Source of the DNA: a virus
Length of the DNA: 31,120 bases
Direction: 5' to 3' (one strand)
Virus record (IMG/VR): IMGVR_UViG_3300025697_000096
Location: 1-31,120 of that record
A program made the position numbers and the translations under genes. How positions within the stretch are numbered: the first letter of the stretch is position 1; the number at the start of each line of letters is the position of its first letter. The notes under the pieces were generated by a model. It saw only the letters and a list, made by a program, of their open reading frames with translations. It was not told the DNA's origin and did no database searches. Shown here in pieces: positions 13,208 through 21,744 of this stretch.

Positions 13208-14613
13208 ACCCCTAACGCCCCCGAAATGCGTTCTACGGTCATTTTTGGCGAATGCCGGCGTATTACGGTGCCTCTGATTTGGCTTCGGTCGATTGCCAGG
13301 CATCCTTTCCAATTCGCTGCCAGGTCGTCAGCGGCTTTGTCGCTCCACACAAGCCCCTCGTTGATTCCGCGTTCGCGGACAGGCACGGTTATACCCGTAA
13401 GTCCGTGTATGAGCACCGGACACGACTTCTCGTCCGATATTATCGGGCATCCCATAAGCCCGATTTCCATTGCGGCCAGTGGATAATTGTCTTCCCTTGA
13501 CACGTAGAAACACGCCCGCGACCGGCGCGCGGCCTCGAGAAGCGCTTCGCGCGTATACCCGCCATACGTTATTTTGATATGTTTTGGGAATATCTCGCAC
13601 AATCTATCTGCGATTGCTTTCTCCTGCTTGCCGCCTTTAACGTAAATCATTGCATCGCAGTCGATCTCTGCGTAATGCTTAAGCATTTTCCACGGCCCCG
13701 GCATCGGAATATCAAGGATATAATGGTTTGTCTGCTGTTTGAAGTGCTTGCGGCCAAGCTCCGCATACCATCGGGACAGCCAGAATATTGCTTTGTATCC
13801 TTCATAATCGCATATCTCGCGTTCATGCGCGCCGGCACCCGGCGATTGTGAGTTGGCGAATACGACGTTTGGCCCTAATGCGATTGATCGACCTGCCCGG
13901 ATCGCGTCTACAAGCACCTGCAAATGCGAATAAAGCGGAATCCAGACAACTTTACTATCCGGATTAGGCGAACCCGTTATAGAGTATCGCGGGTCTTTGG
14001 CCAGCGCGTCCTTAAACGCACCCATAAGCACCGTTGGCCCGCTTGTGGAGTCAAGGTCGCCTTGTGCAACGATGTTGACAGGTGCCGCCTGTCTCGCCTC
14101 ACCACGGCGCAACACGGCAAGCCCGTTGTTGTTGTCGAAATACTCGGCATCCCAGGGCTCATTCTCGAGAAATTCCTGAATTGCGGTCTTTACTCCTGGG
14201 AAGGACACCGTATCATGCAAGATTATAACCCCTGTATCGCTGACGAGTTGTCCAAATTTTTTTAGTTCGTTAAGCGTATGCTCCCTTTCATGCGATGAGT
14301 CGATCACTAAGACATCAACTTCTTCGGTGAATTCAGGCGTCCACGTCATATCATGAGCCGTAACGTATAGCCAGTTGTCCGCTGCGAACTTTGCGCGTGT
14401 CCCGGCATACTCTAAATTATCTACGGAAGTCAGCTTTCCGCCTGTCACGGTCAACCCGGCAAGTATAGCACAAGTAATCCGCCCATGCCCCACGCCAAGC
14501 TCTAACGCCTTCTGCGCATTGGTTTCAACCACAAGATCGCGTATCGTCAAAAGGTGTTCGTTGTTGTCCGAAGGCGTCTTTGCCGTTCGTGCCAGTTCTG
14601 CAAGTAAATCCAT
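13204..14613 (-). CDS. Methyltransferase-glycosyltransferase fusion
   Basis: This is a 469-residue two-domain enzyme. Residues about 1-175 are a class I SAM methyltransferase: the SAM loop ALELGVGHGRITC, the acidic LTSVDN strand, and VLVIDSSHEREHTLNEL, as in the Methyltransf_24 group. Residues about 195-469 look like a GT-B glycosyltransferase, with ARRSRACFYVSREDNYPLAAMEIGLMGCPII resembling the donor-binding segment of GT4-type enzymes. One protein could add and methylate a sugar, and methyl capping of glycans is a common way to end chains. Its stop overlaps the next small gene, and its start overlaps the upstream membrane protein (TAATG). Confidence 0.8.
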   Translation of the reverse strand: MDLLAELARTAKTPSDNNEHLLTIRDLVVETNAQKALELGVGHGRITCAILAGLTVTGGKLTSVDNLEYAGTRAKFAADNWLYVTAHDMTWTPEFTEEVDVLVIDSSHEREHTLNELKKFGQLVSDTGVIILHDTVSFPGVKTAIQEFLENEPWDAEYFDNNNGLAVLRRGEARQAAPVNIVAQGDLDSTSGPTVLMGAFKDALAKDPRYSITGSPNPDSKVVWIPLYSHLQVLVDAIRAGRSIALGPNVVFANSQSPGAGAHEREICDYEGYKAIFWLSRWYAELGRKHFKQQTNHYILDIPMPGPWKMLKHYAEIDCDAMIYVKGGKQEKAIADRLCEIFPKHIKITYGGYTREALLEAARRSRACFYVSREDNYPLAAMEIGLMGCPIISDEKSCPVLIHGLTGITVPVRERGINEGLVWSDKAADDLAANWKGCLAIDRSQIRGTVIRRHSPKMTVERISGALGV

Positions 14614-14777
14614 TAGTCGTCCTCCCCTTCTGTTATCATTTTTCCATTTTCATCTATATAATATCTGGTCCATCCACTTGAATTTCGATTCTGCTTCCAA
14701 CTTTTGCGCCAATATTTAACCACAACAACCACCACAAACAACAACACAGCCGCAACAAATATCGCTAATACATGCAT
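14613..14777 (-). CDS. Small single-pass membrane protein
   Basis: This is a 54-residue ORF with a ribosome site (GGGGTGAAAG). Residues 3-20 (VLAIFVAAVLLFVVVVVV) make one transmembrane helix. A basic segment follows (KYWRKSWKQNR), then an acidic tail (IDENGKMITEGEDD). By the positive-inside rule the C-terminus is cytoplasmic. The stop overlaps the methyltransferase-glycosyltransferase start (TAATG), so it could anchor cassette enzymes at the membrane, but that is speculation. Confidence 0.65.
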   Translation of the reverse strand: MHVLAIFVAAVLLFVVVVVVKYWRKSWKQNRNSSGWTRYYIDENGKMITEGEDD

Positions 14778-14794
14778 CTTTCACCCCTTCTCAA

Positions 14795-15403
14795 TTAATT
14801 CCGTCTTAGAAAAAACCACCAATCGTCTTTCGTCCATGCTGTTAATCGGACACAATCATACCATGATGCGAGGTGGTTTATTATTGCGTCCCTTGCGCTT
14901 TGTAGTATCGGTTCACCGAACCCGACGCCGTTTGGCCCCCCTCCAGGCCGGTCATGGAAGCCTATGGTCATCTGGTCTGCGTATGGTTGGCGCATTGTTA
15001 TCAGTGTCAGCGCTTCCATTCCTTCGCAATTCATTTGCAGGCTTGCCATTTCGCCGGTTTGCTTAAGCACGTCGTCCATCGTTATCAGCTTTACGGTTGC
15101 GATAACCGGACGATGAAACCAGAACATCGACGCGCCGCCGTCGTGCCCGTGTAGCTCTGCCGTGCCGCGAAACGGAGCAACTGCGCCTTCAATTATTTCA
15201 AACCCGTCCGGGACGTTTGACGTCTGCGGATCGACACCGATAACCCGTTTGCCTATTCTTTTGAGTTCTTGCGAAGAACCCCAATTCAGACACCCGACAA
15301 CAACAGACGGCCCCGGATGGTCTTTTACACGCGGATGATATCGCCAGTAAGGTTTAGGCCCGGCAAGTTGGTCCATCAATTCAGGCTTTTGGATGACTAT
15401 CAT
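14795..15403 (-). CDS. FkbM-like methyltransferase, divergent
   Basis: This is a 202-residue protein. The stretch VVVGCLNWGSSQELKRIGKRVIGVDPQ gives a SAM-fold start. LITMDDVLKQTGEMASLQMNCEGMEALTL matches the FkbM pattern, in which a (T/S)LDD-like segment is followed by a (D/N)xEGxE box. FkbM enzymes usually O-methylate sugars. The canonical Asp before the EG pair is Asn-Cys here, so activity is uncertain. The place among glycosyltransferases supports sugar methylation. The ribosome site is GAGGAATAAACT. Confidence 0.6.
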   Translation of the reverse strand: MIVIQKPELMDQLAGPKPYWRYHPRVKDHPGPSVVVGCLNWGSSQELKRIGKRVIGVDPQTSNVPDGFEIIEGAVAPFRGTAELHGHDGGASMFWFHRPVIATVKLITMDDVLKQTGEMASLQMNCEGMEALTLITMRQPYADQMTIGFHDRPGGGPNGVGFGEPILQSARDAIINHLASWYDCVRLTAWTKDDWWFFLRRN

Positions 15404-15406
15404 AGT

Positions 15407-15604
15407 TTATTCCTCAATTTTCACGCAATACTGACATGCACGTTCGCCCTTGTGTTTCCAGATTATGCAGTCTTCTGATAAGTCTCTTAAGCATACCTTG
15501 CAGGGTGTCTCCATTGCTGTGGCATCAACCATCGTCCACACATGCCCTTCGTCAGTCGCCAACCCATCATAACCCGGTATCGGCTTAAGCTTAATCTTGC
15601 CCAT
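15407..15604 (-). CDS. Small zinc-binding hypothetical protein
   Basis: This is a 65-residue protein with CKVC (about residue 35), a further Cys in SEDCIIW, and CQYC near the C-terminus, a likely single zinc knot. The N-terminus (KIKLKPIPGYDGLATDEGHVW) has a beta character. The ribosome site is GAAGGGGTAAAGA. It sits between two cassette genes with very short gaps. Function is unknown. Confidence 0.65.
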   Translation of the reverse strand: MGKIKLKPIPGYDGLATDEGHVWTMVDATAMETPCKVCLRDLSEDCIIWKHKGERACQYCVKIEE

Positions 15605-15658
15605 TCTTTACCCCTTCTCATTAAAATTCTTGCCTGTTCATTGATCATTGTTAATTGT

Positions 15659-16426
15659 TCACTGTCTATGCGGATTATGCACGGCCAGGCATGTTAGGCC
15701 GAAGCGTATATTTTTGTTTGCCAATGACAAAAACGTTTGCGGCGCCGCCAGTGGTGATATCCCGGTTTCGTAAACTGCTGCGGATAGTGTTGGTTGTTCT
15801 CTTGTCGGCCATTTGAAAAACTCGCTTATCCACGTCCAGGTCAAGCGCTCTGAATGTGTATGGCCGTGTTTGCGGGCGATGGCTCCGCAGATAAATAGTG
15901 GGGTGAACCGATGCATACCCGGTCTTGACATATAGTCCTTTTTTTGTTCCGGAGTCATTGGCTCACCCGTCCAAGTTGGATCGGGGTGCCGGGTTACGAC
16001 AAAACCCGCCCGATCCGCGAGATCGAATAGCACCCGAATTTCTGCAATAGTTCCTTTAATGTCCAGGTCCGCGTCGAGACACAGTGAAAAGGTAGCATCC
16101 GGGAAGATTGCCGGCGTTGCGATTTTACATATACAGCTTTTGAGCCGGTTGTCGGAGAATCCAGCCCACACGGGAGGCACCCGAACACCGTAAACGCCAG
16201 TCGGTAATGCTGGACACTCGGCCAAGTTATGATAAATAATGCCAACCATGCGCCCTTCGGCGAATTCAAACCGAAGGCCGATATGGTTGTTAATGGTTTT
16301 AATCACGCGTTTGATTGCCGTGTCGTCATCGTAGAGACATTGCCAGGTGATAATCGGCTTGAACATGGTTGCCAACGTAACATCATCAGGAACGGGAATC
16401 TCGTTAATCCAGCTAAAGTTTGTCAT
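15659..16426 (-). CDS. TOD1/MUCI70 (DUF616)-like glycosyltransferase
   Basis: This is a 255-residue protein. The core NRLKSCICKIATPAIFPDATFSLCLDADLDIKG resembles the DUF616 layout, in which an (R/K)-x-x-K segment precedes a FPD(Y) turn and a S-x-W-x-D metal motif. A later histidine-proline (VVTRHPDP) and W-x-x-E-F-F...R-E-Q segment (WISEFFKWPTREQPTLSAAV) match its tail. Known members transfer sugars in plants and bacteria. DADLD is the likely metal-binding motif. The ATG has GAGGTTACATA upstream. Assignment is from motif memory; a more general GT-A enzyme is the alternative. Confidence 0.6.
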   Translation of the reverse strand: MTNFSWINEIPVPDDVTLATMFKPIITWQCLYDDDTAIKRVIKTINNHIGLRFEFAEGRMVGIIYHNLAECPALPTGVYGVRVPPVWAGFSDNRLKSCICKIATPAIFPDATFSLCLDADLDIKGTIAEIRVLFDLADRAGFVVTRHPDPTWTGEPMTPEQKKDYMSRPGMHRFTPLFICGAIARKHGHTHSERLTWTWISEFFKWPTREQPTLSAAVYETGISPLAAPQTFLSLANKNIRFGLTCLAVHNPHRQ

Positions 16427-16438
16427 TATGTAACCTCA

Positions 16439-16642
16439 TTATCGTGGCTTCTTTTCTGATAACAACTCCCGATTAAACCAGGGATTCTTTATGTAAGCGG
16501 CAATAGCTTCTTGCAGTTCCGGATACAACTTCAAGGAAAGCCCTGACAACCAATCAATATAAGAACAAGGGACAGAATCAAGCTCTTTCCCTTTGTGCTT
16601 ACCCCACGGCACCCGAACTTTGCCTGCTTCTTTGCCGTTCAT
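16439..16642 (-). CDS. DUF3820-family small protein
   Basis: This is a 67-residue protein with the family signature VPWGKHKGKELDSVPCSYIDWL. It is often found alone or attached to phage and bacterial exonucleases. Its role is not settled. The ATG has a strong ribosome site (GGAGGAACC) and overlaps the upstream stop (ATGA). It is the one cassette gene that looks like DNA metabolism rather than glycan synthesis. Confidence 0.8.
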   Translation of the reverse strand: MNGKEAGKVRVPWGKHKGKELDSVPCSYIDWLSGLSLKLYPELQEAIAAYIKNPWFNRELLSEKKPR

Positions 16643-16893
16643 GGTTCCTCCGACGCGCCGGCATTGATTATTTGAACTGACTTTTGATTCTTGGCGTGTT
16701 CTACCAACTGCTCCAGCCTGAGCGCGCTTTGCTTACTCAAAGCAATAACGGCCAGTTCCAGCGTTTTCTCCCACGAAAAGCCCGATTGTGCGCTCCCCAT
16801 TAAGACGGAATAAAGAACAGGATTTGAGTGGGCCTTTCCCCAAATGGCTTCCTGTTGCCCGATTGGTTCTTGTTTTATGTTTTTATTATCCAC
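16639..16893 (-). CDS. Hypothetical helical protein
   Basis: This is an 84-residue protein starting at GTG (16893) with GGGAAGGGGTAAAGC upstream. The sequence (KTLELAVIALSKQSALRLEQLVEHAKN) is mostly amphipathic helix. No domain is recognised. It overlaps the DUF3820 gene by four bases and follows the glycosyltransferase at 16897 with a three-base gap. Confidence 0.65.
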   Translation of the reverse strand: MDNKNIKQEPIGQQEAIWGKAHSNPVLYSVLMGSAQSGFSWEKTLELAVIALSKQSALRLEQLVEHAKNQKSVQIINAGASEEP

Positions 16894-16896
16894 GCT

Positions 16897-17937
16897 TTAC
16901 CCCTTCCCGCTTTCTGTTATCTCCGGAATACCGATTACCGTATCAGGATCAAACAATATATCGTGTTCCCGGCGTCCGCAATTACCGATTCCCCTTCTCT
17001 CGTTTGCCATTGGCAAATCTATATTCCGTCTACAACAATCACCCGTGCGTCGGTCTTTTTCGCAGAGATGCGCCCATTCCGGATATGGCGGTAATACTCC
17101 GTTTGTCGCATGACAGAGCCTTGCGTAATACTGACGGTATTTGAGTTTAAAATCTGCCGCGATCAGTTCCTTGTCCTCGCCCCACTTGCGCCCGTTTAGA
17201 GCGAAATCTATTTTGAACAGGTCCGGGAACGGCTGCCGCGTTGTGCCGTCGTGGTTGATGTATGTTACCAGGTCCGGGTTCCATTGCGGGTAATAGTGGC
17301 TGTCAATAGCGCCCAGGTGTTGCGCTTGTATTTGCGGCTGTCTCAAGACGTATGCGCCGTATTGCTTCAGGAACAGCACCATGTCGGGCCGTGTGCCTGG
17401 CAGCAAGTGCGTATCGTGTTCGATAGCACCTCGGGTTGTCATCCAGAACGGTTCTGAGCCACTATCAGCAATACCAAATTCAAGCTTGTTATTACTTCTG
17501 CAAGTGAAATTTTTTGTTACTTTTGTTGTATGACACCAGTCATGCTGATGGGAGCAAAGCCACCTGATCGGCTCACCTGCATTATTTGCTATCTGCCCAT
17601 AACAATGGATAAGGGAAGGCACCGCTCCCGGCTGAAGAAGCATATCGCTTTCGACCTGTACAAGAATCTCCGCGTCTGTTTCTTGCAAAAAGTGCGTAAA
17701 CATTGCCCTGCGCAGAAATCCGATATGTCCTTTAGGGACGGTGATTGCTTCATCAACCAGCCCTTCGGCGAGGTAATCGGCTATAATTTGTTTAGTGTAT
17801 GGATCGTCGGAAGCGTCGTCCATCACAACAACGCGCGCATCACCCTTGTTGAAATAACACACCGACCCCAAACACAACGCCAGCATTTCCGGCCGGTTCC
17901 AACTCAAGACATAAATAATTGTTTTCATCGGTTTCAT
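16897..17937 (-). CDS. GT-A family glycosyltransferase
   Basis: This is a 346-residue protein with the family-2 start IIYVLSWNRPEMLALCLGSV, then VVVMDDASDD and ILVQVESDMLLQPGAVPSL, where ESDM stands at the metal-binding DxD position. It would move a sugar from a nucleotide donor to an unknown acceptor. The C-terminal quarter is Cys/Arg-rich (CEKDRRTGDCC, GIGNCGRRE), unusual for the family. The ATG has GAGGGG six bases upstream. It is one of four glycosyltransferase genes in the cassette and probably adds an inner or outer sugar to the same glycan. Confidence 0.78.
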   Translation of the reverse strand: MKPMKTIIYVLSWNRPEMLALCLGSVCYFNKGDARVVVMDDASDDPYTKQIIADYLAEGLVDEAITVPKGHIGFLRRAMFTHFLQETDAEILVQVESDMLLQPGAVPSLIHCYGQIANNAGEPIRWLCSHQHDWCHTTKVTKNFTCRSNNKLEFGIADSGSEPFWMTTRGAIEHDTHLLPGTRPDMVLFLKQYGAYVLRQPQIQAQHLGAIDSHYYPQWNPDLVTYINHDGTTRQPFPDLFKIDFALNGRKWGEDKELIAADFKLKYRQYYARLCHATNGVLPPYPEWAHLCEKDRRTGDCCRRNIDLPMANERRGIGNCGRREHDILFDPDTVIGIPEITESGKG

Positions 17938-17959
17938 CGTTTCCCCTCTATCTAAAATC

Positions 17960-18466
17960 CTAATTCATTTTCGGTTTCACTGGCCTACTGGCCGGAAACT
18001 TCGGCTTTTTCTTTGTATAGACAATCGACATTTGCACCCACCCCCCGCCATCCAGAGCGCCATCGGATACGTTTTCAATCGGGATAACGGCTTTTAGGCT
18101 TATCTCGTCACACGGCTTATTCGATAACGCCATCACCTGCCATTGATCCGTCATAATTTTGGTAAGTCCGACTTGCTCGCTTACTTCGGTAACAATATCC
18201 ACGGCGCCTTTCATGCCAAGCGCAACGGGAACAAACGATCCGAGATTCGCAATGCTAACAGAGAAGTTATTCCAAAAGGTCGGCGGCGCTTTAATAGGAA
18301 TCTCGGTTAAGTCCCTTCGGTTACCGGCGCGCCTCATAAAGAAACAAACGCCAACCCCTGTATTTACGGGCATGGTGGTGAACATAGTAGCCGACGTTTT
18401 CCCCGGCACCGTAACACAACCCGGCAACACACAACATAACAACCCGATAAGTAGAATGCTTTTCAT
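17960..18466 (-). CDS. Predicted lipoprotein
   Basis: Starting at the ATG at 18466 (ribosome site GAGGGTGAAAAG), the product begins MKSILLIGLLCCVLPGC, a type II signal peptide with lipobox LPGC. The mature part is about 150 residues with a MFFMRRAGNRRDLTEIP-like basic stretch and beta-rich segments (VMALSNKPCDEISLKAVIP). The family is not recognised. Inserted between two glycosyltransferases, it might be an envelope protein that blocks superinfection or supports export. Confidence 0.7.
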   Translation of the reverse strand: MKSILLIGLLCCVLPGCVTVPGKTSATMFTTMPVNTGVGVCFFMRRAGNRRDLTEIPIKAPPTFWNNFSVSIANLGSFVPVALGMKGAVDIVTEVSEQVGLTKIMTDQWQVMALSNKPCDEISLKAVIPIENVSDGALDGGGWVQMSIVYTKKKPKFPASRPVKPKMN

Positions 18467-18527
18467 CTTTTCACCCTCAATAAATGTCGTTGCCTTTACT
18501 CGCAACCAACAACTCGCAACTCGCAAC

Positions 18528-20156
18528 TCATATGTCTATATCAAACAACTCCTTGCACACATCCGTATCGCTTCGCACCTTCATTGCGTGGAATCTTGCG
18601 GCTTCTCGGTCTAATCCTTCGTCGTTATTCAGGACGTCTTCATGGTGTTTGCCCCACTGCCAATCTTTATATTTGCGCGCCCGTGGGAGCCAGTAAGACT
18701 CGAACCGGGACGGCTCAAAGCATACTTTCATAACCCGAACGGAATTCATAAACTTCTCGAACCCGTCAACCTTAAACGGATGCGGCCCGCGCGATCTGAA
18801 CCAGTGCGAAACCGTCATATCACCGTAGAAATAAATTGGTATCCCTAAAAAAGCCGCTTTCAATGCCATGCCTTCTTCGGAATATCCCCATATTTTGCAG
18901 CAATCGACAAACCCGCCCAGGCGTTGCCATATATCGCGCGGGAAGAAGTAGCTTGCGCCGAGCATACCGTTGATTTTTTTGATTCCCGTTGCCGGCCTGA
19001 AGGTTGCAAAGCCCATTCCGAGCGTTGCGTAATCGTTTTGGCCCGGATGTTTGGTGAAGTTGGCCCCGCAGTGCGGCGCGCTATCGTTGGACTTGCGGCC
19101 TGTAAGCTCGAGGTGCGCGCATTTACCGACCATGATCGCGTTATAATCCTTGGCGGCTTGTGCTATGTCCTGAAGCCCGCCAGGTATCATAACACCCTCT
19201 TGTGTCTGTATCTTGCAGTGAGCGTCAAGAATGCCGATAACGTCGCCAGAAGCGGCCGCCCCTCCGATGTTCCGGGATGGGTCAACCCCGAGGGGTTTGG
19301 GGTTGCGGATCATGCGGAAGGGACAGCCGCCCGGCTGAACAGTTGGTAGTTTTGCGTTTGCGTTGCTTGCGTCGTCAACAAGGATGATCTCCGGTGGTTC
19401 AAACCCTTTTGAGGTATCATCAATGCTTTTAACGGTTTCGGTAAGCAGATAATTTCCGTCGTGGTCCTTTTGGCATTCGTTCCGTGCCGGCATAACGATA
19501 GACAGTGCCGGTCTTGGCTTCTTGCCCGCCCACCAAAGCTCTGTTTCAGATAATCTGTGCGCGTGGAAATATTCAATTTCCGGATTAACTGGCGAAAAGT
19601 TCTCGCATTCGGCGGTTATAATCTTTTTGCTTTCGGGCCTATGCCAGTGATTCTTGAGCCCGAAAAGCTTTATTGACTCGCCCCACGCCGGCTCAATGCC
19701 TATTTGCTCCAGCCGTGCGTCTTGCGGTCGTGGCCAGGTCTTGTCCATGAAGTCGGGCTTGACGCAATACACTTGCGTATTGACCCGATCCGGGAAATGA
19801 TGTTCTGTGGCCATCAGATCGACCATTTCACGCGTTGCAATATCGACGGACTTTGTTGCCCAGGCTTGCCCTGGATGGAACGTATCGCCGGCGATTTTAA
19901 CGATCCAATCAACGCCCATTTCTTTTGCAACCCTAAGCGCAGCCATACCGATTGCGGATTCTCCCTGCTGTTTTCCAAGTTCGCCAAGACCCACAACCGG
20001 TATGCCCACGTCAGATAGGAGATTTGCATTCCCGGTAACAAAAAGGACTGGATACACACTGCCCGCGCGTTTCACCGACTCCAGGCATGCTTTAAGAATC
20101 AAACGTTTTTCCGTCGTTCCATCCGAATAAAAGCCAATCGCTAATAATACCTTCAA
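18528..20156 (-). CDS. Two-domain glycosyltransferase; second half GALNT-like
   Basis: This is a 542-residue enzyme starting at TTG (20156) behind GGAGGGGG. The first domain (about residues 1-200) is GT-A-like, with VDWIVKIAGDTFHPG. The second (about 217-465) matches polypeptide N-acetylgalactosaminyltransferases (GT27) in order: SIVMPARNE, EIILVDDASN, ILDAHCK (metal motif DxH, residues 311-313), GASYFFPRDIWQRLGGF, KIWGYSEE and VSHWFRSRGPHPF. The last resembles the VGHVFR...PYxFP element, whose His is the third metal ligand. There is no C-terminal ricin-type lectin domain. Animal GALNTs start mucin O-glycans on Thr and Ser, and a Thr-rich mucin-like protein is encoded just upstream. The donor sugar and acceptor are inferred, not shown. 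Confidence 0.75.
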   Translation of the reverse strand: MKVLLAIGFYSDGTTEKRLILKACLESVKRAGSVYPVLFVTGNANLLSDVGIPVVGLGELGKQQGESAIGMAALRVAKEMGVDWIVKIAGDTFHPGQAWATKSVDIATREMVDLMATEHHFPDRVNTQVYCVKPDFMDKTWPRPQDARLEQIGIEPAWGESIKLFGLKNHWHRPESKKIITAECENFSPVNPEIEYFHAHRLSETELWWAGKKPRPALSIVMPARNECQKDHDGNYLLTETVKSIDDTSKGFEPPEIILVDDASNANAKLPTVQPGGCPFRMIRNPKPLGVDPSRNIGGAAASGDVIGILDAHCKIQTQEGVMIPGGLQDIAQAAKDYNAIMVGKCAHLELTGRKSNDSAPHCGANFTKHPGQNDYATLGMGFATFRPATGIKKINGMLGASYFFPRDIWQRLGGFVDCCKIWGYSEEGMALKAAFLGIPIYFYGDMTVSHWFRSRGPHPFKVDGFEKFMNSVRVMKVCFEPSRFESYWLPRARKYKDWQWGKHHEDVLNNDEGLDREAARFHAMKVRSDTDVCKELFDIDI

Positions 20157-20222
20157 ACTATTTCCCCCTCCGACTTTCTTTAGAAAAAGAAAGCCTCACC
20201 AAAGAAACCAATCTTTTAAAGT

Positions 20223-20363
20223 TTAATATAATTTCGCTTTCCTCGCCAATACTTCCATCAGTTTTACTTTTTGGTCATCTGTCAACTTCTCAAAACCACG
20301 AGTAACAACTCTATGCTTTCGCCTAATCTCTTCTACTCTCTTACGCTTATCAACAGCATTCAC
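20223..20363 (-). CDS. Small basic 46-residue protein, GTG start
   Basis: A GTG at 20363 with GAGGGGG nine bases upstream overlaps the end of the radical SAM gene. It encodes a Lys/Arg-rich helical peptide (VNAVDKRKRVEEIRRKHRVV, then GFEKLTDDQKVKLMEVLARK). It fills an otherwise unexplained 193-base interval. About 60 AT-rich bases with a weak hairpin (CTTTCTTT/AAAGAAAG) follow before the next gene. It could bind nucleic acid or the radical SAM enzyme. Confidence 0.5.
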   Translation of the reverse strand: MNAVDKRKRVEEIRRKHRVVTRGFEKLTDDQKVKLMEVLARKAKLY

Positions 20364-21744
20364 AAGGTGATTCCCCCTCTTCTTTGCCTAACAGCTTTTC
20401 AGCCGATAGTATCGAATACGCCCGCATTGCCTGTTGCCAAAAATGCGGCATGAGTTCACATGCAAAGGTATTCGGCATAAAATGCTTCTCGTCTTGAATC
20501 ATTGTTTCCCATGTGCAAAATGAATGACAGCCGAGAACAGCCGGACACATCGAGCACTCTTCGCGGAATTGATACCGCAAGTCAAAATTACGAATACGGT
20601 TTACCAATTCCAGCGACGTATACCCTTCTTGTATGGTTCCGAGGCGATATTCTGTATTACTTCGCGGGTTGCAGAATCGGTGACAGGGCCATAAATTGCC
20701 GCTTGTGTCAACCGCGATCCTGTTTACGCCCGCACTGCAAAGAGACCGCCGGCGCACACCTGCCTTAAGCCTTTGGACCATGTTGCGTATATGGTAAAGC
20801 CCGTAGGCCTTGCCCTCTCGCGCGCGCTTAATATACCAGTCTGTCGCTATTGTAATCTGTTCGCGGTATATCTGGAACTGTTCTTTTGTCCATTTCACAC
20901 CGCCTGCGGGTATTGAATTAACCGTATGAAACCCGATTTCGTCACACAGAAACCGGATTGAATCCGCGAGAAGATGCACCGTTGCCGGCGTTACCGTCAT
21001 TCTGCATGATGATGGACGTTTGGCGAGCATCATTTTTACGTTATCGAATACGCTTTCGTCGGTGCCGCGGGCTATTCGTTGCGCTTCCGGGTTCCCGTCG
21101 ATTGATGGCGATATCTTTACTTTATGCTCAAACAACCAGTCCAGCTTTTCGGCGGTTAGAAGCGTCATATTTGTAACAATGGTGAACCCGAAATCATTCT
21201 CCGGATATTTGCCAGAGGTCCATTCAACCGTTTCTTTTAACGATTCCCATTCGAGAAGTGGTTCGCCGCCGTAAATGTTTATACGTCTTAGAGTTACGGG
21301 CTCTGTAATCATAACCTTTTTGCCGTCTTTTTTTACAATCCGGTTCCGTTTCGCACCCGTGGATTGCTTCATAAACCAATGAATCGTATTCTTCGTGCGG
21401 GACATATCCGGCCCGGCGCCCGCACCGTCAGCGGCATAGCAAGCCTTGCATTTCAGGTTGCATTTGTCCGAAAGGTTCATATCGAGCACAAGCGGTTTTG
21501 GTATGCGCATATTCCCAACAGGGCAAGAGCCTTCGCGGATGCGTTCGACAATGTTTTTGTTATCTATTTTACAAATTCCGGAAGGTCCGCAGGTTTTGCA
21601 TTTTGATTCGGGATCGTCAATGCGATTATCGCAGAAAAAGCAAGCTGTGGTATACAACCGCATTTCTGCTTTAGTCGGTAGGTTCTCTCTAATCGCGCCT
21701 ATTGTATCCGATAAGGCTTTTGCATTATCTTCTGATAAGCTCAT
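20350..21744 (-). CDS. Radical SAM/SPASM enzyme
   Basis: This is a 464-residue protein from the ATG at 21744 (alternative 21756). The radical SAM cluster motif CNLKCKACY (C-x3-C-x2-C) is near residue 95, preceded by an extra Cys-rich patch (CFFCDN, CKTCGPSGICK). A SPASM-type C-terminus (CSAGVNRIAVDTSGNLWPCHRFC, then CSMCPAVLGCHSFC) would hold auxiliary iron-sulfur clusters. Such enzymes mature peptides and proteins, for example by thioether or carbon-carbon crosslinks, or act in sulfatase maturation. The tail ends CECC. The gene overlaps the 152-residue gene upstream by 20 bases. The Cys-rich repeat protein two genes up is the obvious candidate substrate, by proximity only. Confidence 0.85.
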   Translation of the reverse strand: MSLSEDNAKALSDTIGAIRENLPTKAEMRLYTTACFFCDNRIDDPESKCKTCGPSGICKIDNKNIVERIREGSCPVGNMRIPKPLVLDMNLSDKCNLKCKACYAADGAGAGPDMSRTKNTIHWFMKQSTGAKRNRIVKKDGKKVMITEPVTLRRINIYGGEPLLEWESLKETVEWTSGKYPENDFGFTIVTNMTLLTAEKLDWLFEHKVKISPSIDGNPEAQRIARGTDESVFDNVKMMLAKRPSSCRMTVTPATVHLLADSIRFLCDEIGFHTVNSIPAGGVKWTKEQFQIYREQITIATDWYIKRAREGKAYGLYHIRNMVQRLKAGVRRRSLCSAGVNRIAVDTSGNLWPCHRFCNPRSNTEYRLGTIQEGYTSLELVNRIRNFDLRYQFREECSMCPAVLGCHSFCTWETMIQDEKHFMPNTFACELMPHFWQQAMRAYSILSAEKLLGKEEGESPCECC

